Notes: generated by a model from the letters alone, not told the origin. DNA of 64,000 bases from Pseudalkalibacillus sp052246725 (GCA_052246725.1 JBQQCL010000016.1); one strand, 5' to 3'. Counted from the first letter of the stretch, positions 35,232-43,722 are shown. A program made the numbers and translations.

Positions 35232-35340
35232 ATTCCTCTGCGATTTGCTCTGTGATTTTAGGTAAGAATAACAAGGGAAGCTAGAAAAATATGTTAAAAT
35301 ATTGATATGGAACAATGATGACTGTTATTCAAGAAAAGGG

Positions 35341-35406
35341 GCAGTTATAAGGAATAAGAGGTCCCTATATTTAATCCACATAAGGTCCATTTAACGGAAT
35401 AACTGC
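35341..35406. repeat. Inverted repeat GCAGTTAT/ATAACTGC
   Basis: Perfect 8-bp arms at the ends of a 66-bp segment. The interior contains ATAAGGTCC and TTAACGGA, words also found in repeat family A, so it may be a diverged relative. Confidence 0.4.
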
Positions 35407-35523
35407 TTGTGAAAATAACAGAGGGTTGATTTTAAGTTACAGTTTCCCATTTTGACACTGAGAAATTGGGATTTTATTGTGAGCATCCTTACATTAAATC
35501 TACATTTCCTAATGCTGCTATTT

Positions 35524-36777
35524 TTAATCAGTGTCAGAAGTTTGTAACTGATGGTTCTCAGAATAATACTCTGCTTTCGAGGGTTGTGTATTAAAGATAA
35601 ATAATATAATCGTTACTGTAATCATAATTATGCTTCCTAATACAACGACGAAGCGAATAGATATCAATTCGGCCATAATTCCAAAAATTATAGTACCAAT
35701 AATGATGAAAAAAGCTTCGATGAAACCATAAACACTACCAACCCGTCCCATTACGCTGACAGGAACATTATTTTGATAAAATGTGTAAAATCCTGTGTTC
35801 ATAAAAGCCATCGAAAATGATAAGATAAAAAAACCAATTGCTGCGGATAAAAAATTACCTGAAAAGGCATAGATCATATAACCGATTGAAATCATTAAGG
35901 ATCCAAGACCAATCAGCCAGGAAGTAGCTATCTTTTTAACAATTATTATATTTACTAAGGAGCCGACAATTATTCCAACACCCGCAATACTCACCAGGAA
36001 TCCATAATTTCTCTCTGATAATGAAAGCACTTCTGTAGAAAATGCTGCTTCCAGTGAATCTATAGCAGTTGCTAAAACCATCACCGCACTGAATAGTAAG
36101 TAAATGACCATAATGTACACGTGTTTACGACTAAAATCAACAACTAATTGCCAATCAACTTTCAATACCTTCAAGCTTATTTTTTCATCTTTCGTTTCAA
36201 TAAAATCATCTTTTTCAATATTGGGCATGAATAATGTGATTAGTGATGATACAAATACAGCTATTGCATTAATGTATATCGCAAAATTGGGGGTGCCAAT
36301 CATAAACATCATTCCTGCAATAGCAGGCCCGATAACAAATGCTCCAGAATCAATTAAGCTTCGGAGAGAATTAAATCGTTTTCTTTGATGATGGGGAACT
36401 AACTTCGTGATATAAGTCATTGACGTAGGCTCATACATGGAACTAGCTATACTTATTAAGAACACAATACCGTATATTGCCCAAAGTGACGATAGTGAAG
36501 GCAGTAAGGCAATAAACACTGCTTGGAATATAGCAAGCCACACCATAAGATGCTTTTTATTTAATCGGTCAATTAGACTACCTGACCAAAAGTTAGTAAA
36601 CAATGTGGATGAAGCTCGAAGTATATATAGACCCGAGACAGCAATTACGCCCATCATATCAAGAACGATTAAATTTAATGCTATAAAATACACCCATTCC
36701 CCTATACTCGAAAAACCAATAATGGACAATAAAATGGAAGGGTATTTCCACGACCTTATAAACTTTTTTATACGCAT
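35524..36777 (-). CDS. MFS transporter, T-box-controlled
   Basis: Twelve-helix major facilitator protein (417 aa) resembling the MFS_3/macrolide-efflux-like group. Signs are the helix 1 region around GFSSIGEWVYFIALN and the loop GSLIDRLNKKHLMVW (the DR..K pattern of MFS loop 2-3). Substrate unknown. ATG 36777 is chosen; a GTG at 36789 lies inside the AAAGGAG ribosome-binding site. The upstream T-box ties its expression to an uncharged tRNA, which suggests amino acid or amino-acid-derivative transport rather than plain drug efflux. Confidence 0.85.
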   Translation of the reverse strand: MRIKKFIRSWKYPSILLSIIGFSSIGEWVYFIALNLIVLDMMGVIAVSGLYILRASSTLFTNFWSGSLIDRLNKKHLMVWLAIFQAVFIALLPSLSSLWAIYGIVFLISIASSMYEPTSMTYITKLVPHHQRKRFNSLRSLIDSGAFVIGPAIAGMMFMIGTPNFAIYINAIAVFVSSLITLFMPNIEKDDFIETKDEKISLKVLKVDWQLVVDFSRKHVYIMVIYLLFSAVMVLATAIDSLEAAFSTEVLSLSERNYGFLVSIAGVGIIVGSLVNIIIVKKIATSWLIGLGSLMISIGYMIYAFSGNFLSAAIGFFILSFSMAFMNTGFYTFYQNNVPVSVMGRVGSVYGFIEAFFIIIGTIIFGIMAELISIRFVVVLGSIIMITVTIILFIFNTQPSKAEYYSENHQLQTSDTD

Positions 36778-36816
36778 TTTTATTTCCACTCCTTTGTGAA
36801 TCTAAACTTGGACAAT

Positions 36817-36857
36817 AAAAAAACTCACCCCCAAGACCTTTGTCTTGAGGACGAGTT
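36817..36857 (-). terminator. T-box terminator hairpin
   Basis: On the minus strand CTCGTCCTCAAGAC pairs with GTCTTGGGGGTGAG, followed by seven Ts, 25-30 nt before the MFS ribosome-binding site. Confidence 0.88.
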
Positions 36858-37110
36858 ATTGCGCGCCGTGGTGCCACCCCAGTTTGGTAATATGTCACCA
36901 TATTACCCTCATTAGGTACGGTATGAAGCTCATACATATACCCTAGCTCTATAACAGGAGCTCCTGTCACACTATCACCTACATGGATCCAATGTGCTGC
37001 TCTGAGGCTTGCTTCCAACCATTAATTCTTACTCCTTTTCACCAACTGGAGCTCTCTTTGAAGAATAGCCGATTATACTCTTCTCTTCATAGCATTTATT
37101 TGAATATAGC
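36858..37110 (-). promoter_or_regulatory. T-box leader of the MFS gene
   Basis: The T-box core GGGGTGGCACCACGG lies at 36880-36866 (minus strand), with the stem I start GAAGAGAAGAGTA near 37090-37078 and the AGAGAGCTCC distal region. AGTA and GAA (37015-37013) form the specifier-loop (loop E) signature; the codon after GAA is GCA (37012-37010), preceded by a 6-bp stem TAATCG/TGGTTG. The acceptor-pairing bases TGGC predict a tRNA with discriminator G. See findings for the conflict. Confidence 0.9.
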
Positions 37111-37126
37111 CTTTTAATGTTAGGTA

Positions 37127-37156
37127 ATCATACCAAATCCTTAAGTGGAAAGTAAA
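37127..37156 (-). promoter_or_regulatory. Promoter of the T-box/MFS transcript
   Basis: On the minus strand TTTACT (37156-37151), 18-nt spacer, TATGAT (37132-37127), shortly before stem I. Confidence 0.55.
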
Positions 37157-37232
37157 GAACTTTTTAATAACTATTGGAAATGGACTTAACCCGAACGGAT
37201 CTGCCCATTCAGAAACATCGATTGGACTATGC

Positions 37233-37286
37233 CGCAAACGGGCGCAATTCTAGAATTGTGGAGTGCGTCCATTATTCCGTTATAGG
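37233..37286 (+). repeat. Short repeat C, copy 1
   Basis: ACGGGCGCAATTCTAGAATTG...TGCGTCCATTATTCCGTTATAG; the same pattern, in the same orientation, is found at 39990-40055 on the other side of the ABC-F/GNAT genes. Confidence 0.55.
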
Positions 37287-37518
37287 CGGCGAGAGTTGAA
37301 GATCTATAGGCGATCTCCAGTTTTCTCTCTTTCAAGAACTGGACAGTTTTCTGGAATAAGCGCTTCCTAAAATTCAATCCACTAAATAGGCTGGATTGAC
37401 AAAGAACACTAAAAGGAAATTTAGATATTTATATTAAATTTTCATAATGAAGATTGTGAAGAAATGTACTTAATATAAGAGGTCAGGTTAGTTAAATGAA
37501 GATATGGTTAATTTTAGG

Positions 37519-37547
37519 TTGATATTTATACGAATCCATCATATAAT
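37519..37547 (+). promoter_or_regulatory. Sigma-A promoter of the ABC-F leader
   Basis: TTGATA at 37519-37524, 17-nt spacer, perfect TATAAT at 37542-37547. The transcript has an untranslated leader of about 230 nt. Confidence 0.8.
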
Positions 37548-37586
37548 TAATTTTAACTTTGGATGAAAGGTAAGGTGCCGTATAAA

Positions 37587-37598
37587 ATGAAGCAGTAA
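37587..37598 (+). CDS. Three-codon leader ORF (M-K-Q-stop)
   Basis: ATG AAG CAG TAA behind TAAGGTG at 37571-37577 (9 nt spacing). Its stop codon overlaps AATCCTA, the first arm of leader hairpin 1. Very short upstream ORFs in ABC-F leaders are known sensors of ribosome-targeting antibiotics; here the role is inferred. Confidence 0.55.
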   Translation: MKQ

Positions 37599-37650
37599 TC
37601 CTAATTTTTAGATAATAATTTGAAAAACCAAATTTTATCTAGATAGGATT
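37597..37650 (+). promoter_or_regulatory. Leader hairpin 1 / antiterminator donor of the ABC-F gene
   Basis: AATCCTA (37597-37603) pairs with TAGGATT (37644-37650), with inner stems TAGATAA/TTATCTA and AATTTG/CAAATT. The second arm extends to AGGATTAGT (37645-37653), which is also fully complementary to ACTAATCCT at 37753-37761, so two exclusive folds exist. Confidence 0.6.
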
Positions 37651-37758
37651 AGTCTGTTCATTTTTAGGTGCTTTTTTATAATAGATGATTCACACCCTTA
37701 TGTAATAGATTTCAAATTGAAGGGATGTGTTTATTTCTGTTTCCTAAAAATAACTAAT

Positions 37759-37787
37759 CCTCTCTAGAATACTAGGGAGGTTTTTTT
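37759..37787 (+). terminator. Attenuator terminator overlapping the ABC-F Shine-Dalgarno
   Basis: CCTCTCTAG pairs with CTAGGGAGG (one U-G pair), loop AATA, then seven Ts directly before the start codon. The GGGAGG ribosome-binding site is in the 3' arm. Confidence 0.8.
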
Positions 37788-39281
37788 ATGCTATTGTTAG
37801 CAGCGAATAAAATTGAAAAAAGTTATGGTGACCGACTAATTATTAAGAGTGATCATCTAAAAATATATTACGGAGAGCGTATTGGAATCGTTGGAAAGAA
37901 TGGTGAAGGAAAATCAACTTTATTAAAAATGATAGTTAATGAACTGGAACCTGATCAAGGAACTGTCCAATTGTTTTGTCAAATTGCATATATTCCACAG
38001 CTTGAAACTCCAGAAAAAAATGGGATTTCTAGTGAAATGGAAAGTAATTGGAAAGTCCCTAAGGTAGGATGTTATTCGTTAAGTGGTGGAGAAGAGACGA
38101 GAAAGAAAATAGCAGCTGCAATTTCTTCTAATGCTCAATTACTCATTGCTGATGAACCAACCAGTCATTTGGATGGTCAAGGTGTAGAAAAATTCGAAAA
38201 AGATATGAAAGATTTTAATGGAGCTGTTGTAATCATTTCTCATAATCGGGAGCTATTAAATCAGATTTGTACGTCGATTTGGGAAATAGACAGTGGGAAT
38301 ATTCACTGTTTTAACGGAAACTATCATGATTATGTTGAGCAAAAGAAACATTTGAAAAATAGGCAATGGTTTGAGTACGAAAACTATACTAAAGAAAAAC
38401 AACGTTTAGAACAGGCTGCTACTGAAAAAGGCAAAAAATCCAAATCATTAAAAAAAGCACCAAGTAGAATGGGAAATTCAGAAGCGAGACTTCATAAAAG
38501 AAAAGTAGGTCAAAAGAAAGCAAAATTAGATAAAGGGGTTAAGGCTATTCAATCTAGAATTGACCAACTTGAGATAAAGAAAAAACCGAAAAGTGAAGAG
38601 ACTATCGCGTTTGATATGAATCACTTTAAGAAAATTCACAGTAAAACAGCCATTTCATTTCAACAGGTAAGTGCTAAATTGGGAGACAAAATGTTATTTC
38701 GTGAATTAAACGGTTCAATTATACCTGGTTCAAAAGTTGGTGTAATAGGAAACAATGGAGTAGGAAAATCAACATTATTAAACTTGATTGTAAGTGGGCA
38801 TGAGGGGGTTTCTATCGCCAAAACAGCTGAATTAGGTTTTTTTCACCAACAGTTAGAGAATCTAGATGAAAACAAGTCGATATTAGAAAATGTCAAAGAA
38901 TCGAGTCTTCACACTGAACAATTTATTCGAACAGTTTTATCAAGATTACAATTCAAACGAGAATTTGTTCATAAAAAAGTTAAAATGTTAAGTGGAGGAG
39001 AAAGATTTAAAACAGCATTAGCAAAAGTATTCCTAGGAAATTACAATGTTTTATTACTCGATGAACCAACAAATTATTTAGACCTCTCCACAAAAGAAGC
39101 TCTGCAAATGGTGATAAAAGATTTTCCTGGGACAATTATTTTTGTTAGTCACGACCGATATTTTGTTAGAGAAATGGCATCTCATATCATTTCTATTGAA
39201 AACAGCAAAGCTATTTTAAGAGATATTAATCACTCGGTTGAAACTAACGGTCTGTCCACAATCTGGCGCGTAATCGAATAA
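37788..39281 (+). CDS. ABC-F family ribosomal protection protein (Msr/Vga/VmlR-like)
   Basis: Two ABC ATPase domains on one chain without membrane segments. Walker A GKNGEGKST and GNNGVGKST, signatures LSGGEETRKK and LSGGERFKTALAK, Walker B LLIADEPTSHLDGQG and VLLLDEPTNYLDLST. A charged, lysine-rich linker of about 70 residues joins them. The first ABC domain is compact, as in antibiotic-resistance ABC-F proteins. 497 aa. Likely dislodges ribosome-bound antibiotics; the drug class cannot be told from sequence. Base composition is more AT-rich than flanking core genes, suggesting acquisition. Confidence 0.88.
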   Translation: MLLLAANKIEKSYGDRLIIKSDHLKIYYGERIGIVGKNGEGKSTLLKMIVNELEPDQGTVQLFCQIAYIPQLETPEKNGISSEMESNWKVPKVGCYSLSGGEETRKKIAAAISSNAQLLIADEPTSHLDGQGVEKFEKDMKDFNGAVVIISHNRELLNQICTSIWEIDSGNIHCFNGNYHDYVEQKKHLKNRQWFEYENYTKEKQRLEQAATEKGKKSKSLKKAPSRMGNSEARLHKRKVGQKKAKLDKGVKAIQSRIDQLEIKKKPKSEETIAFDMNHFKKIHSKTAISFQQVSAKLGDKMLFRELNGSIIPGSKVGVIGNNGVGKSTLLNLIVSGHEGVSIAKTAELGFFHQQLENLDENKSILENVKESSLHTEQFIRTVLSRLQFKREFVHKKVKMLSGGERFKTALAKVFLGNYNVLLLDEPTNYLDLSTKEALQMVIKDFPGTIIFVSHDRYFVREMASHIISIENSKAILRDINHSVETNGLSTIWRVIE

Positions 39282-39348
39282 GTGAGTCCTTCTGAATAGG
39301 GCATTTTGTTGAAAGATTTCGAAAAAGATGGAAGGTGGGATTACACTC

Positions 39349-39894
39349 ATGATAACAGGAACGAAAGTCGAACTACGACCTGTGTCGCTAGAAGATTTTA
39401 AAAGAACTTACGAATGGATCAACGATGAGGAAACTTCAAAATGGGGTGTGGGATCTGGCTTATTTCGTCATAGTCACATTCCACTAGAAAAGCTCGAAGA
39501 TGATTATGAAAATATAAAAAAGATCGATAAACGTGAAGCAGGGGTATTTTCCATTTATACTCGCGGGGAAAATCCCGAGCATATTGGTTCTATTAATTAC
39601 AGTGAACTAGACATTGTCTCTCGGCGTTGTACGGTAGGTATAGGAATTGGGAAAGACTACTGGGGCAGTGGCTATGGATCGGATGCTATGAAAGCGCTTA
39701 TCCACTATTTGTTTCAAACGATGAATTTGAACCGTATACAACTCTATACTTGGAGCGGAAATGTACGTGCTATTCGCTCCTATGAAAAAAACGGTTTTGT
39801 TGTTGAAGGGCGAATGCGTAACGATGAATATATAGACGGAAAGTATTATGATACCGTTGTGATGGGATTATTAAAAGAAGAATATCAATCTTAA
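39349..39894 (+). CDS. GNAT-family N-acetyltransferase (RimJ/SpeG-like)
   Basis: 181-aa acetyltransferase of the Acetyltransf_3 type. Acetyl-CoA motif GIGKDYWGSGYGSDAMKAL, followed by SYEKNGFVVEGRMRNDEY. ATG 39349 with GAAGGTGGG at 39331-39339 is chosen; ATG 39328 lies before that site. Substrate unknown; adjacent to the ABC-F gene and inside the same pair of short repeats, so a resistance or detoxification role is possible but unproven. Confidence 0.85.
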   Translation: MITGTKVELRPVSLEDFKRTYEWINDEETSKWGVGSGLFRHSHIPLEKLEDDYENIKKIDKREAGVFSIYTRGENPEHIGSINYSELDIVSRRCTVGIGIGKDYWGSGYGSDAMKALIHYLFQTMNLNRIQLYTWSGNVRAIRSYEKNGFVVEGRMRNDEYIDGKYYDTVVMGLLKEEYQS

Positions 39895-39989
39895 TATGGT
39901 CAACGGTTCCTGTATCCAAAGGGCCGTGAGGAAATTCCCAATAAATTGATTTCGAACTGTGGACCAGAAAAACAAGAATCGTTGTCATA

Positions 39990-40055
39990 CCCCTTATTCC
40001 GTTGAAGGGCGCAATTCTAAAGTATTGGATTACGCTCGTTATTCTATTATAGAGG
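39990..40055 (+). repeat. Short repeat C, copy 2
   Basis: TTCCGTTGAAGGGCGCAATTCTA...TACGCTCGTTATTCTATTATAG, direct copy of 37233-37286. Enclosed by the 9-bp inverted repeat CCAAAGGGC (39916-39924) / GCCCTTTGG (40071-40079). Confidence 0.55.
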
Positions 40056-40092
40056 GTTTTAATGGAACATGCCCTTTGGTTATATAACGTAA

Positions 40093-40120
40093 GAAAGAGC
40101 TCAAATCTGAGCTCTTTTTT
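40093..40120 (+). terminator. Terminator after the GNAT gene
   Basis: AAAGAGCTCA / TGAGCTCTTTTTT hairpin with T-run; the remainder of 39895-40223 holds repeat C and no gene. Confidence 0.9.
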
Positions 40121-40223
40121 GTGAATTCATATGTGTATTTGTCTGTGAAATACGCGTGATCCGCCTTACACCTCAAAACGGAACCCGTTAAGGTATAACA
40201 ACAAGTCTTTTATAATACATTTA

Positions 40224-40712
40224 TTATTTTTGTTCTTGATAACGCTTCAGGCATTCTTCAACTAATTCAGCAGCCATTTCTGGTCCTTCCCATGATCCGA
40301 TTTCTGTTTTCTTTCCTTGAAGATCCTTATAACGTTCAAAGAAATGCGAGATTTCCTTTAATGTGTGTTCAGAAACATCTTCAAGTGATTGAACATGGTC
40401 AAAGCGCGGATCCTCCACTGGCACAGCAAGAAGCTTTGAATCTTCTTCACCGCTGTCAATCATGTTCAGGTATCCGATTACGCGGGATTCGATTACACAG
40501 CCTGGGAAAGTAGGGTTCGTTACTAATACGAGGATATCTAACGGATCTCCATCCAGAGCAAGCGTGTTTTCAAGATATCCGTACTCAGCCGGGTAAAACA
40601 TTGGGGAGAAAAGGACACGATCCAGCTTGAATACACCATTTTCTTTATCGTATTCATATTTGTTTTGACTTCCAGTCGGAATTTCAATAAATGCGTCGAC
40701 AACTTTTGCCAT
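40224..40712 (-). CDS. ppa: Inorganic pyrophosphatase, family I
   Basis: Soluble Mg-dependent pyrophosphatase driving biosynthetic reactions forward. Signature DGDPLDILV, plus FYPAEYGYLENTL. 162 aa from ATG 40712, with AAGGAGG 10 nt upstream on the minus strand; the frame extends further upstream but without initiation signal. B. subtilis itself uses a family II enzyme (PpaC), so this marks a different Bacillaceae lineage. Confidence 0.93.
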   Translation of the reverse strand: MAKVVDAFIEIPTGSQNKYEYDKENGVFKLDRVLFSPMFYPAEYGYLENTLALDGDPLDILVLVTNPTFPGCVIESRVIGYLNMIDSGEEDSKLLAVPVEDPRFDHVQSLEDVSEHTLKEISHFFERYKDLQGKKTEIGSWEGPEMAAELVEECLKRYQEQK

Positions 40713-40944
40713 CCTATAGAACCTCCTTAGAATATGTACAACTCTACAATAACCTATTATAGCAATTAAGATTCCATTTGAAAACTGACGAAATTTGAAA
40801 AATGAGTACAAAGGTTTATGTAATACAAAAGTAGTAGATGTAAATAGGCTATTGGAATGGCTAATAGGTACAATCATAGGTTTCTTGTCTTCATAAAATG
40901 GTATTACCTGGTATTAATTATTTTCCTTTTTATTCAAATCCATA

Positions 40945-40973
40945 TTGACAATTTGCTAAATAGGAAATATAGA
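40945..40973 (+). promoter_or_regulatory. Sigma-A promoter of the M6 protease gene
   Basis: Perfect TTGACA at 40945-40950, 17-nt spacer, TATAGA at 40968-40973. The leader to 41153 is about 175 nt. The rest of 40713-40944 has no gene. Confidence 0.7.
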
Positions 40974-41116
40974 CTAATCCGGTCGAATCCGTGAGAAATA
41001 CGCTGAAAGGGTTGTAAATAACTTTGTAGAAATGTAAAAAAGAAGGATTTTATAGAATATTTTGTTATAAAAAACTGCTTAATCATGAGCGGAACTTAGG
41101 GCGAAGGAGGTAGACA

Positions 41117-41149
41117 TTGGATCGCTCAAAAACCATCTTAGGAGGTTAG
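41117..41149 (+). CDS. Ten-codon leader ORF before the M6 protease
   Basis: TTG 41117 with a strong GAAGGAGG at 41103-41110 (6 nt spacing) encodes MDRSKTILGG and stops at TAG 41147-41149, 4 nt before the protease start. Its last codons (TTA GGA GGT) contain the protease ribosome-binding site. Translational coupling or a regulatory leader peptide is inferred. Confidence 0.45.
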   Translation: MDRSKTILGG

Positions 41150-41153
41150 GGAA

Positions 41154-43559
41154 TTGAAAAATTGGAAAAGAACTTTAGGTGTTTCAGCTTTGACCGCTGG
41201 GTTAGTATTGGGATCGATTACGCCATTCGCGTCTGCTGCGAATGATGCTAACCCACTTCAACCTGACTTGGGGCAACCAGGTCCTATTGATATGGGAATT
41301 ATAAACGATGAAAGATTAATAGAGTCATTGATTGAAAGAGGAGAAATCTCTAGAGGTCTAAGTGCTGCTGGGAAAGAAAGAGCGCTAAAAAACTACTTAG
41401 AAAAGAGAACAAGTGGACAAGCCAATGAACATATGCACAAAGGATCGCTTGGTGAACATAAAGGTGAAAAACTGAAAGATACTCGGGATAAACTTAGTAA
41501 AGGTAAAGCGTTCAGGAAACATCGAAATGATGGAAGAAGAAATGGGTTTAAATTGCCATCAATCAAAAAAGAGAATTGGAATGGCGATGTGAGAACGGAT
41601 AATGTCCTCGTTATTGCGATTGATTTCTCTGATTATAAAACTGGAGATATAACTTCTGAAGAAACAGATATGTATTATGATGAATATCCGATGAGCCATT
41701 ACCAGGACATGATTTTTGGTGATGATGGATACGAAGGTCCGAACGGTGAAAACTTAATCTCCATGAAGCAGTATTATGAGCAGCAATCAGGTGGAAGCTA
41801 CTCTGTTAATGGTAACGTCGCTGGCTGGTATACCGCAGACCACCCAGCTGAGTATTATGGTGGCAATGTCCCTACTCCAGATGGGAATGATGCTAGACCC
41901 CGTTCTTTAGTCGCTGAAGCATTGACAAAAGCTGCTGCGGATCCAAGTGTCGATCTTTCCCAATATGACCAAGAGGATCGTTATGACTTGGATGGAGACG
42001 GCAACTACCGTGAAGCAGACGGCATCATTGATCACCTCATGGTCATTCACGCTGGTGTTGGTGAAGAAGCTGGAGGTGGTTCATTAGGTGGTGACGCTAT
42101 CTGGTCCCATCGTTGGAACTTAGGTGGTGTATTCTCGATTCCTGGATCTCCTGAACCAGAAACGGATTATTGGGGAGAAGGCACCATGTATGCCTATGAT
42201 TATACGATCGAACCTGAAGATGGAGCTACTGGGGTGTTTGCTCATGAATATGGACATGACCTCGAGCTTCCGGATGAATATGATACCCAGTACTCAGGGG
42301 AAGGTGAGCCTGTTGCATACTGGTCAATCATGAGTAGCGGTAGCTGGGCTGGAGAAATTCCTGGTACAGAACCGACTGGATTCAGTGCCTGGTCGAAAGA
42401 GTTTTTACAAGGATATGTCGGTGGGAACTGGCTGACAGGTGAATCTATCGATGCTAGCGACTCCTCTTACCTGGGCGATTTCGTACTGTTGGACCAGGCG
42501 AATGATAAAGGTACATGGAACGATGCAGTCCGTGTAGACCTTCCAGATAAGGTGACGGTCGTTAATGAACCGTCCAGTGGGCAATTTGAGTACTGGAGCG
42601 GAAAAGGAAATGACCTTGATAACTCAATGGTCACCTCACTAGATTTGACGAATGCGACAAATGCAGAACTCACCTTCAAGACTTGGTATGAGATTGAACA
42701 AGACTGGGATTATGCATCCATCCAGGTAAAGGAAGAAGGATCCGAGGTGTGGGTTGCGATTCCAGGAAATCTGACCACAACTGAAGATCCACATGAACAA
42801 AACCCTGGCCACGGGATTACAGGCCATTCTGATGGATGGGTTGACGGTGTATTCGACCTATCAGCATATGCTGGTCAAAACATCGAATTGAAATTCAATT
42901 ATTGGACAGATGTTGCAGCGATTGAAAAAGGATTTTATGTAGACGATATTGCAATCAACGTTGACGGGTCTCAACTATTGTTTGATGATGCGGAAGCAGA
43001 TCCTGCCTTTACTTTGGAAGGGTTTCAAAAGGATGAAGGGAAATTCTCTTCTGAACATTACTACCTGCTTGAATGGAGAAATCATCAAGGGGTAGACCTT
43101 GGTCTGAAGCATATCGCACGCGGTGAATCGTTGATGGAATATGATGAAGGACTTATCGTATGGTATGTGGATAACTCTTTATCTGACAACTGGACAGGCT
43201 TACACCCAGGTGAAGGATTCCTGGGTGTAGTCGATGCTCACCAAAACACAGTAAAGTGGAGCGATGGTTCAGTTGCAGCAACAAGATATCAAATCAATGA
43301 TGCAGCATTCGGCATCAATAAGACGAATAAAGATTTCTTGGATTACAGAAACACGTTAGGTATTACATTAACTTCACCAAAATTAAATGGAGATCGTACA
43401 TTGGACGACTCTGATAACTATTTGAATCCAGGACTTCCTGATGCGGGACGAAATATTCCTGAATATGGGTTGAATTTCGTAGTCCTTGCTCAAGCAAAAG
43501 ACAAATCAACTGCACTCGTTGGAATTTATAAAGAACGAGACCGTTGGTGGAGAAATTAA
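41154..43559 (+). CDS. Secreted M6 metalloprotease, immune inhibitor A family
   Basis: 801-aa secreted zinc protease. Signal peptide MKNWKRTLGVSALTAGLVLG to about residue 29 (FASA/AND), propeptide, M6 catalytic domain with zinc motif HEYGHDLELPDEYD (HExxH at 364-368), then a beta-rich MAM-like region and a C-terminal domain typical of InhA. Start TTG 41154 with AGGAGG at 41140-41145. Members degrade host antimicrobial proteins in B. cereus; in a non-pathogen it may simply be a nutritional protease. Confidence 0.93.
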   Translation: MKNWKRTLGVSALTAGLVLGSITPFASAANDANPLQPDLGQPGPIDMGIINDERLIESLIERGEISRGLSAAGKERALKNYLEKRTSGQANEHMHKGSLGEHKGEKLKDTRDKLSKGKAFRKHRNDGRRNGFKLPSIKKENWNGDVRTDNVLVIAIDFSDYKTGDITSEETDMYYDEYPMSHYQDMIFGDDGYEGPNGENLISMKQYYEQQSGGSYSVNGNVAGWYTADHPAEYYGGNVPTPDGNDARPRSLVAEALTKAAADPSVDLSQYDQEDRYDLDGDGNYREADGIIDHLMVIHAGVGEEAGGGSLGGDAIWSHRWNLGGVFSIPGSPEPETDYWGEGTMYAYDYTIEPEDGATGVFAHEYGHDLELPDEYDTQYSGEGEPVAYWSIMSSGSWAGEIPGTEPTGFSAWSKEFLQGYVGGNWLTGESIDASDSSYLGDFVLLDQANDKGTWNDAVRVDLPDKVTVVNEPSSGQFEYWSGKGNDLDNSMVTSLDLTNATNAELTFKTWYEIEQDWDYASIQVKEEGSEVWVAIPGNLTTTEDPHEQNPGHGITGHSDGWVDGVFDLSAYAGQNIELKFNYWTDVAAIEKGFYVDDIAINVDGSQLLFDDAEADPAFTLEGFQKDEGKFSSEHYYLLEWRNHQGVDLGLKHIARGESLMEYDEGLIVWYVDNSLSDNWTGLHPGEGFLGVVDAHQNTVKWSDGSVAATRYQINDAAFGINKTNKDFLDYRNTLGITLTSPKLNGDRTLDDSDNYLNPGLPDAGRNIPEYGLNFVVLAQAKDKSTALVGIYKERDRWWRN

Positions 43560-43576
43560 TCATAAACAATGTAATG

Positions 43577-43610
43577 AAGGAGCAACCTCACTAGAGTTGC
43601 TCCTTTTTTA
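43577..43610 (+). terminator. Terminator after the M6 protease
   Basis: AAGGAGCAAC / GTTGCTCCTT with six Ts. Confidence 0.92.
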
Positions 43611-43722
43611 TGTAAGCTCTATGTTTACACATAGTGACTGGTCGCTGAGCTAGATATTACTTCCCTGTATTAACCCACATCACCGAGCTTATCACTTGCC
43701 CGGGAGGGATAGAAAGTCTTAA

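Noticed and set aside
35049..35315. 88-codon minus-strand frame upstream of serA
   Set aside because: Covers a terminator and a hairpin; no ribosome-binding site or domain.
36659..37018. 119-codon minus-strand frame upstream of the MFS gene
   Set aside because: It lies within the T-box leader and reads through the terminator hairpin.
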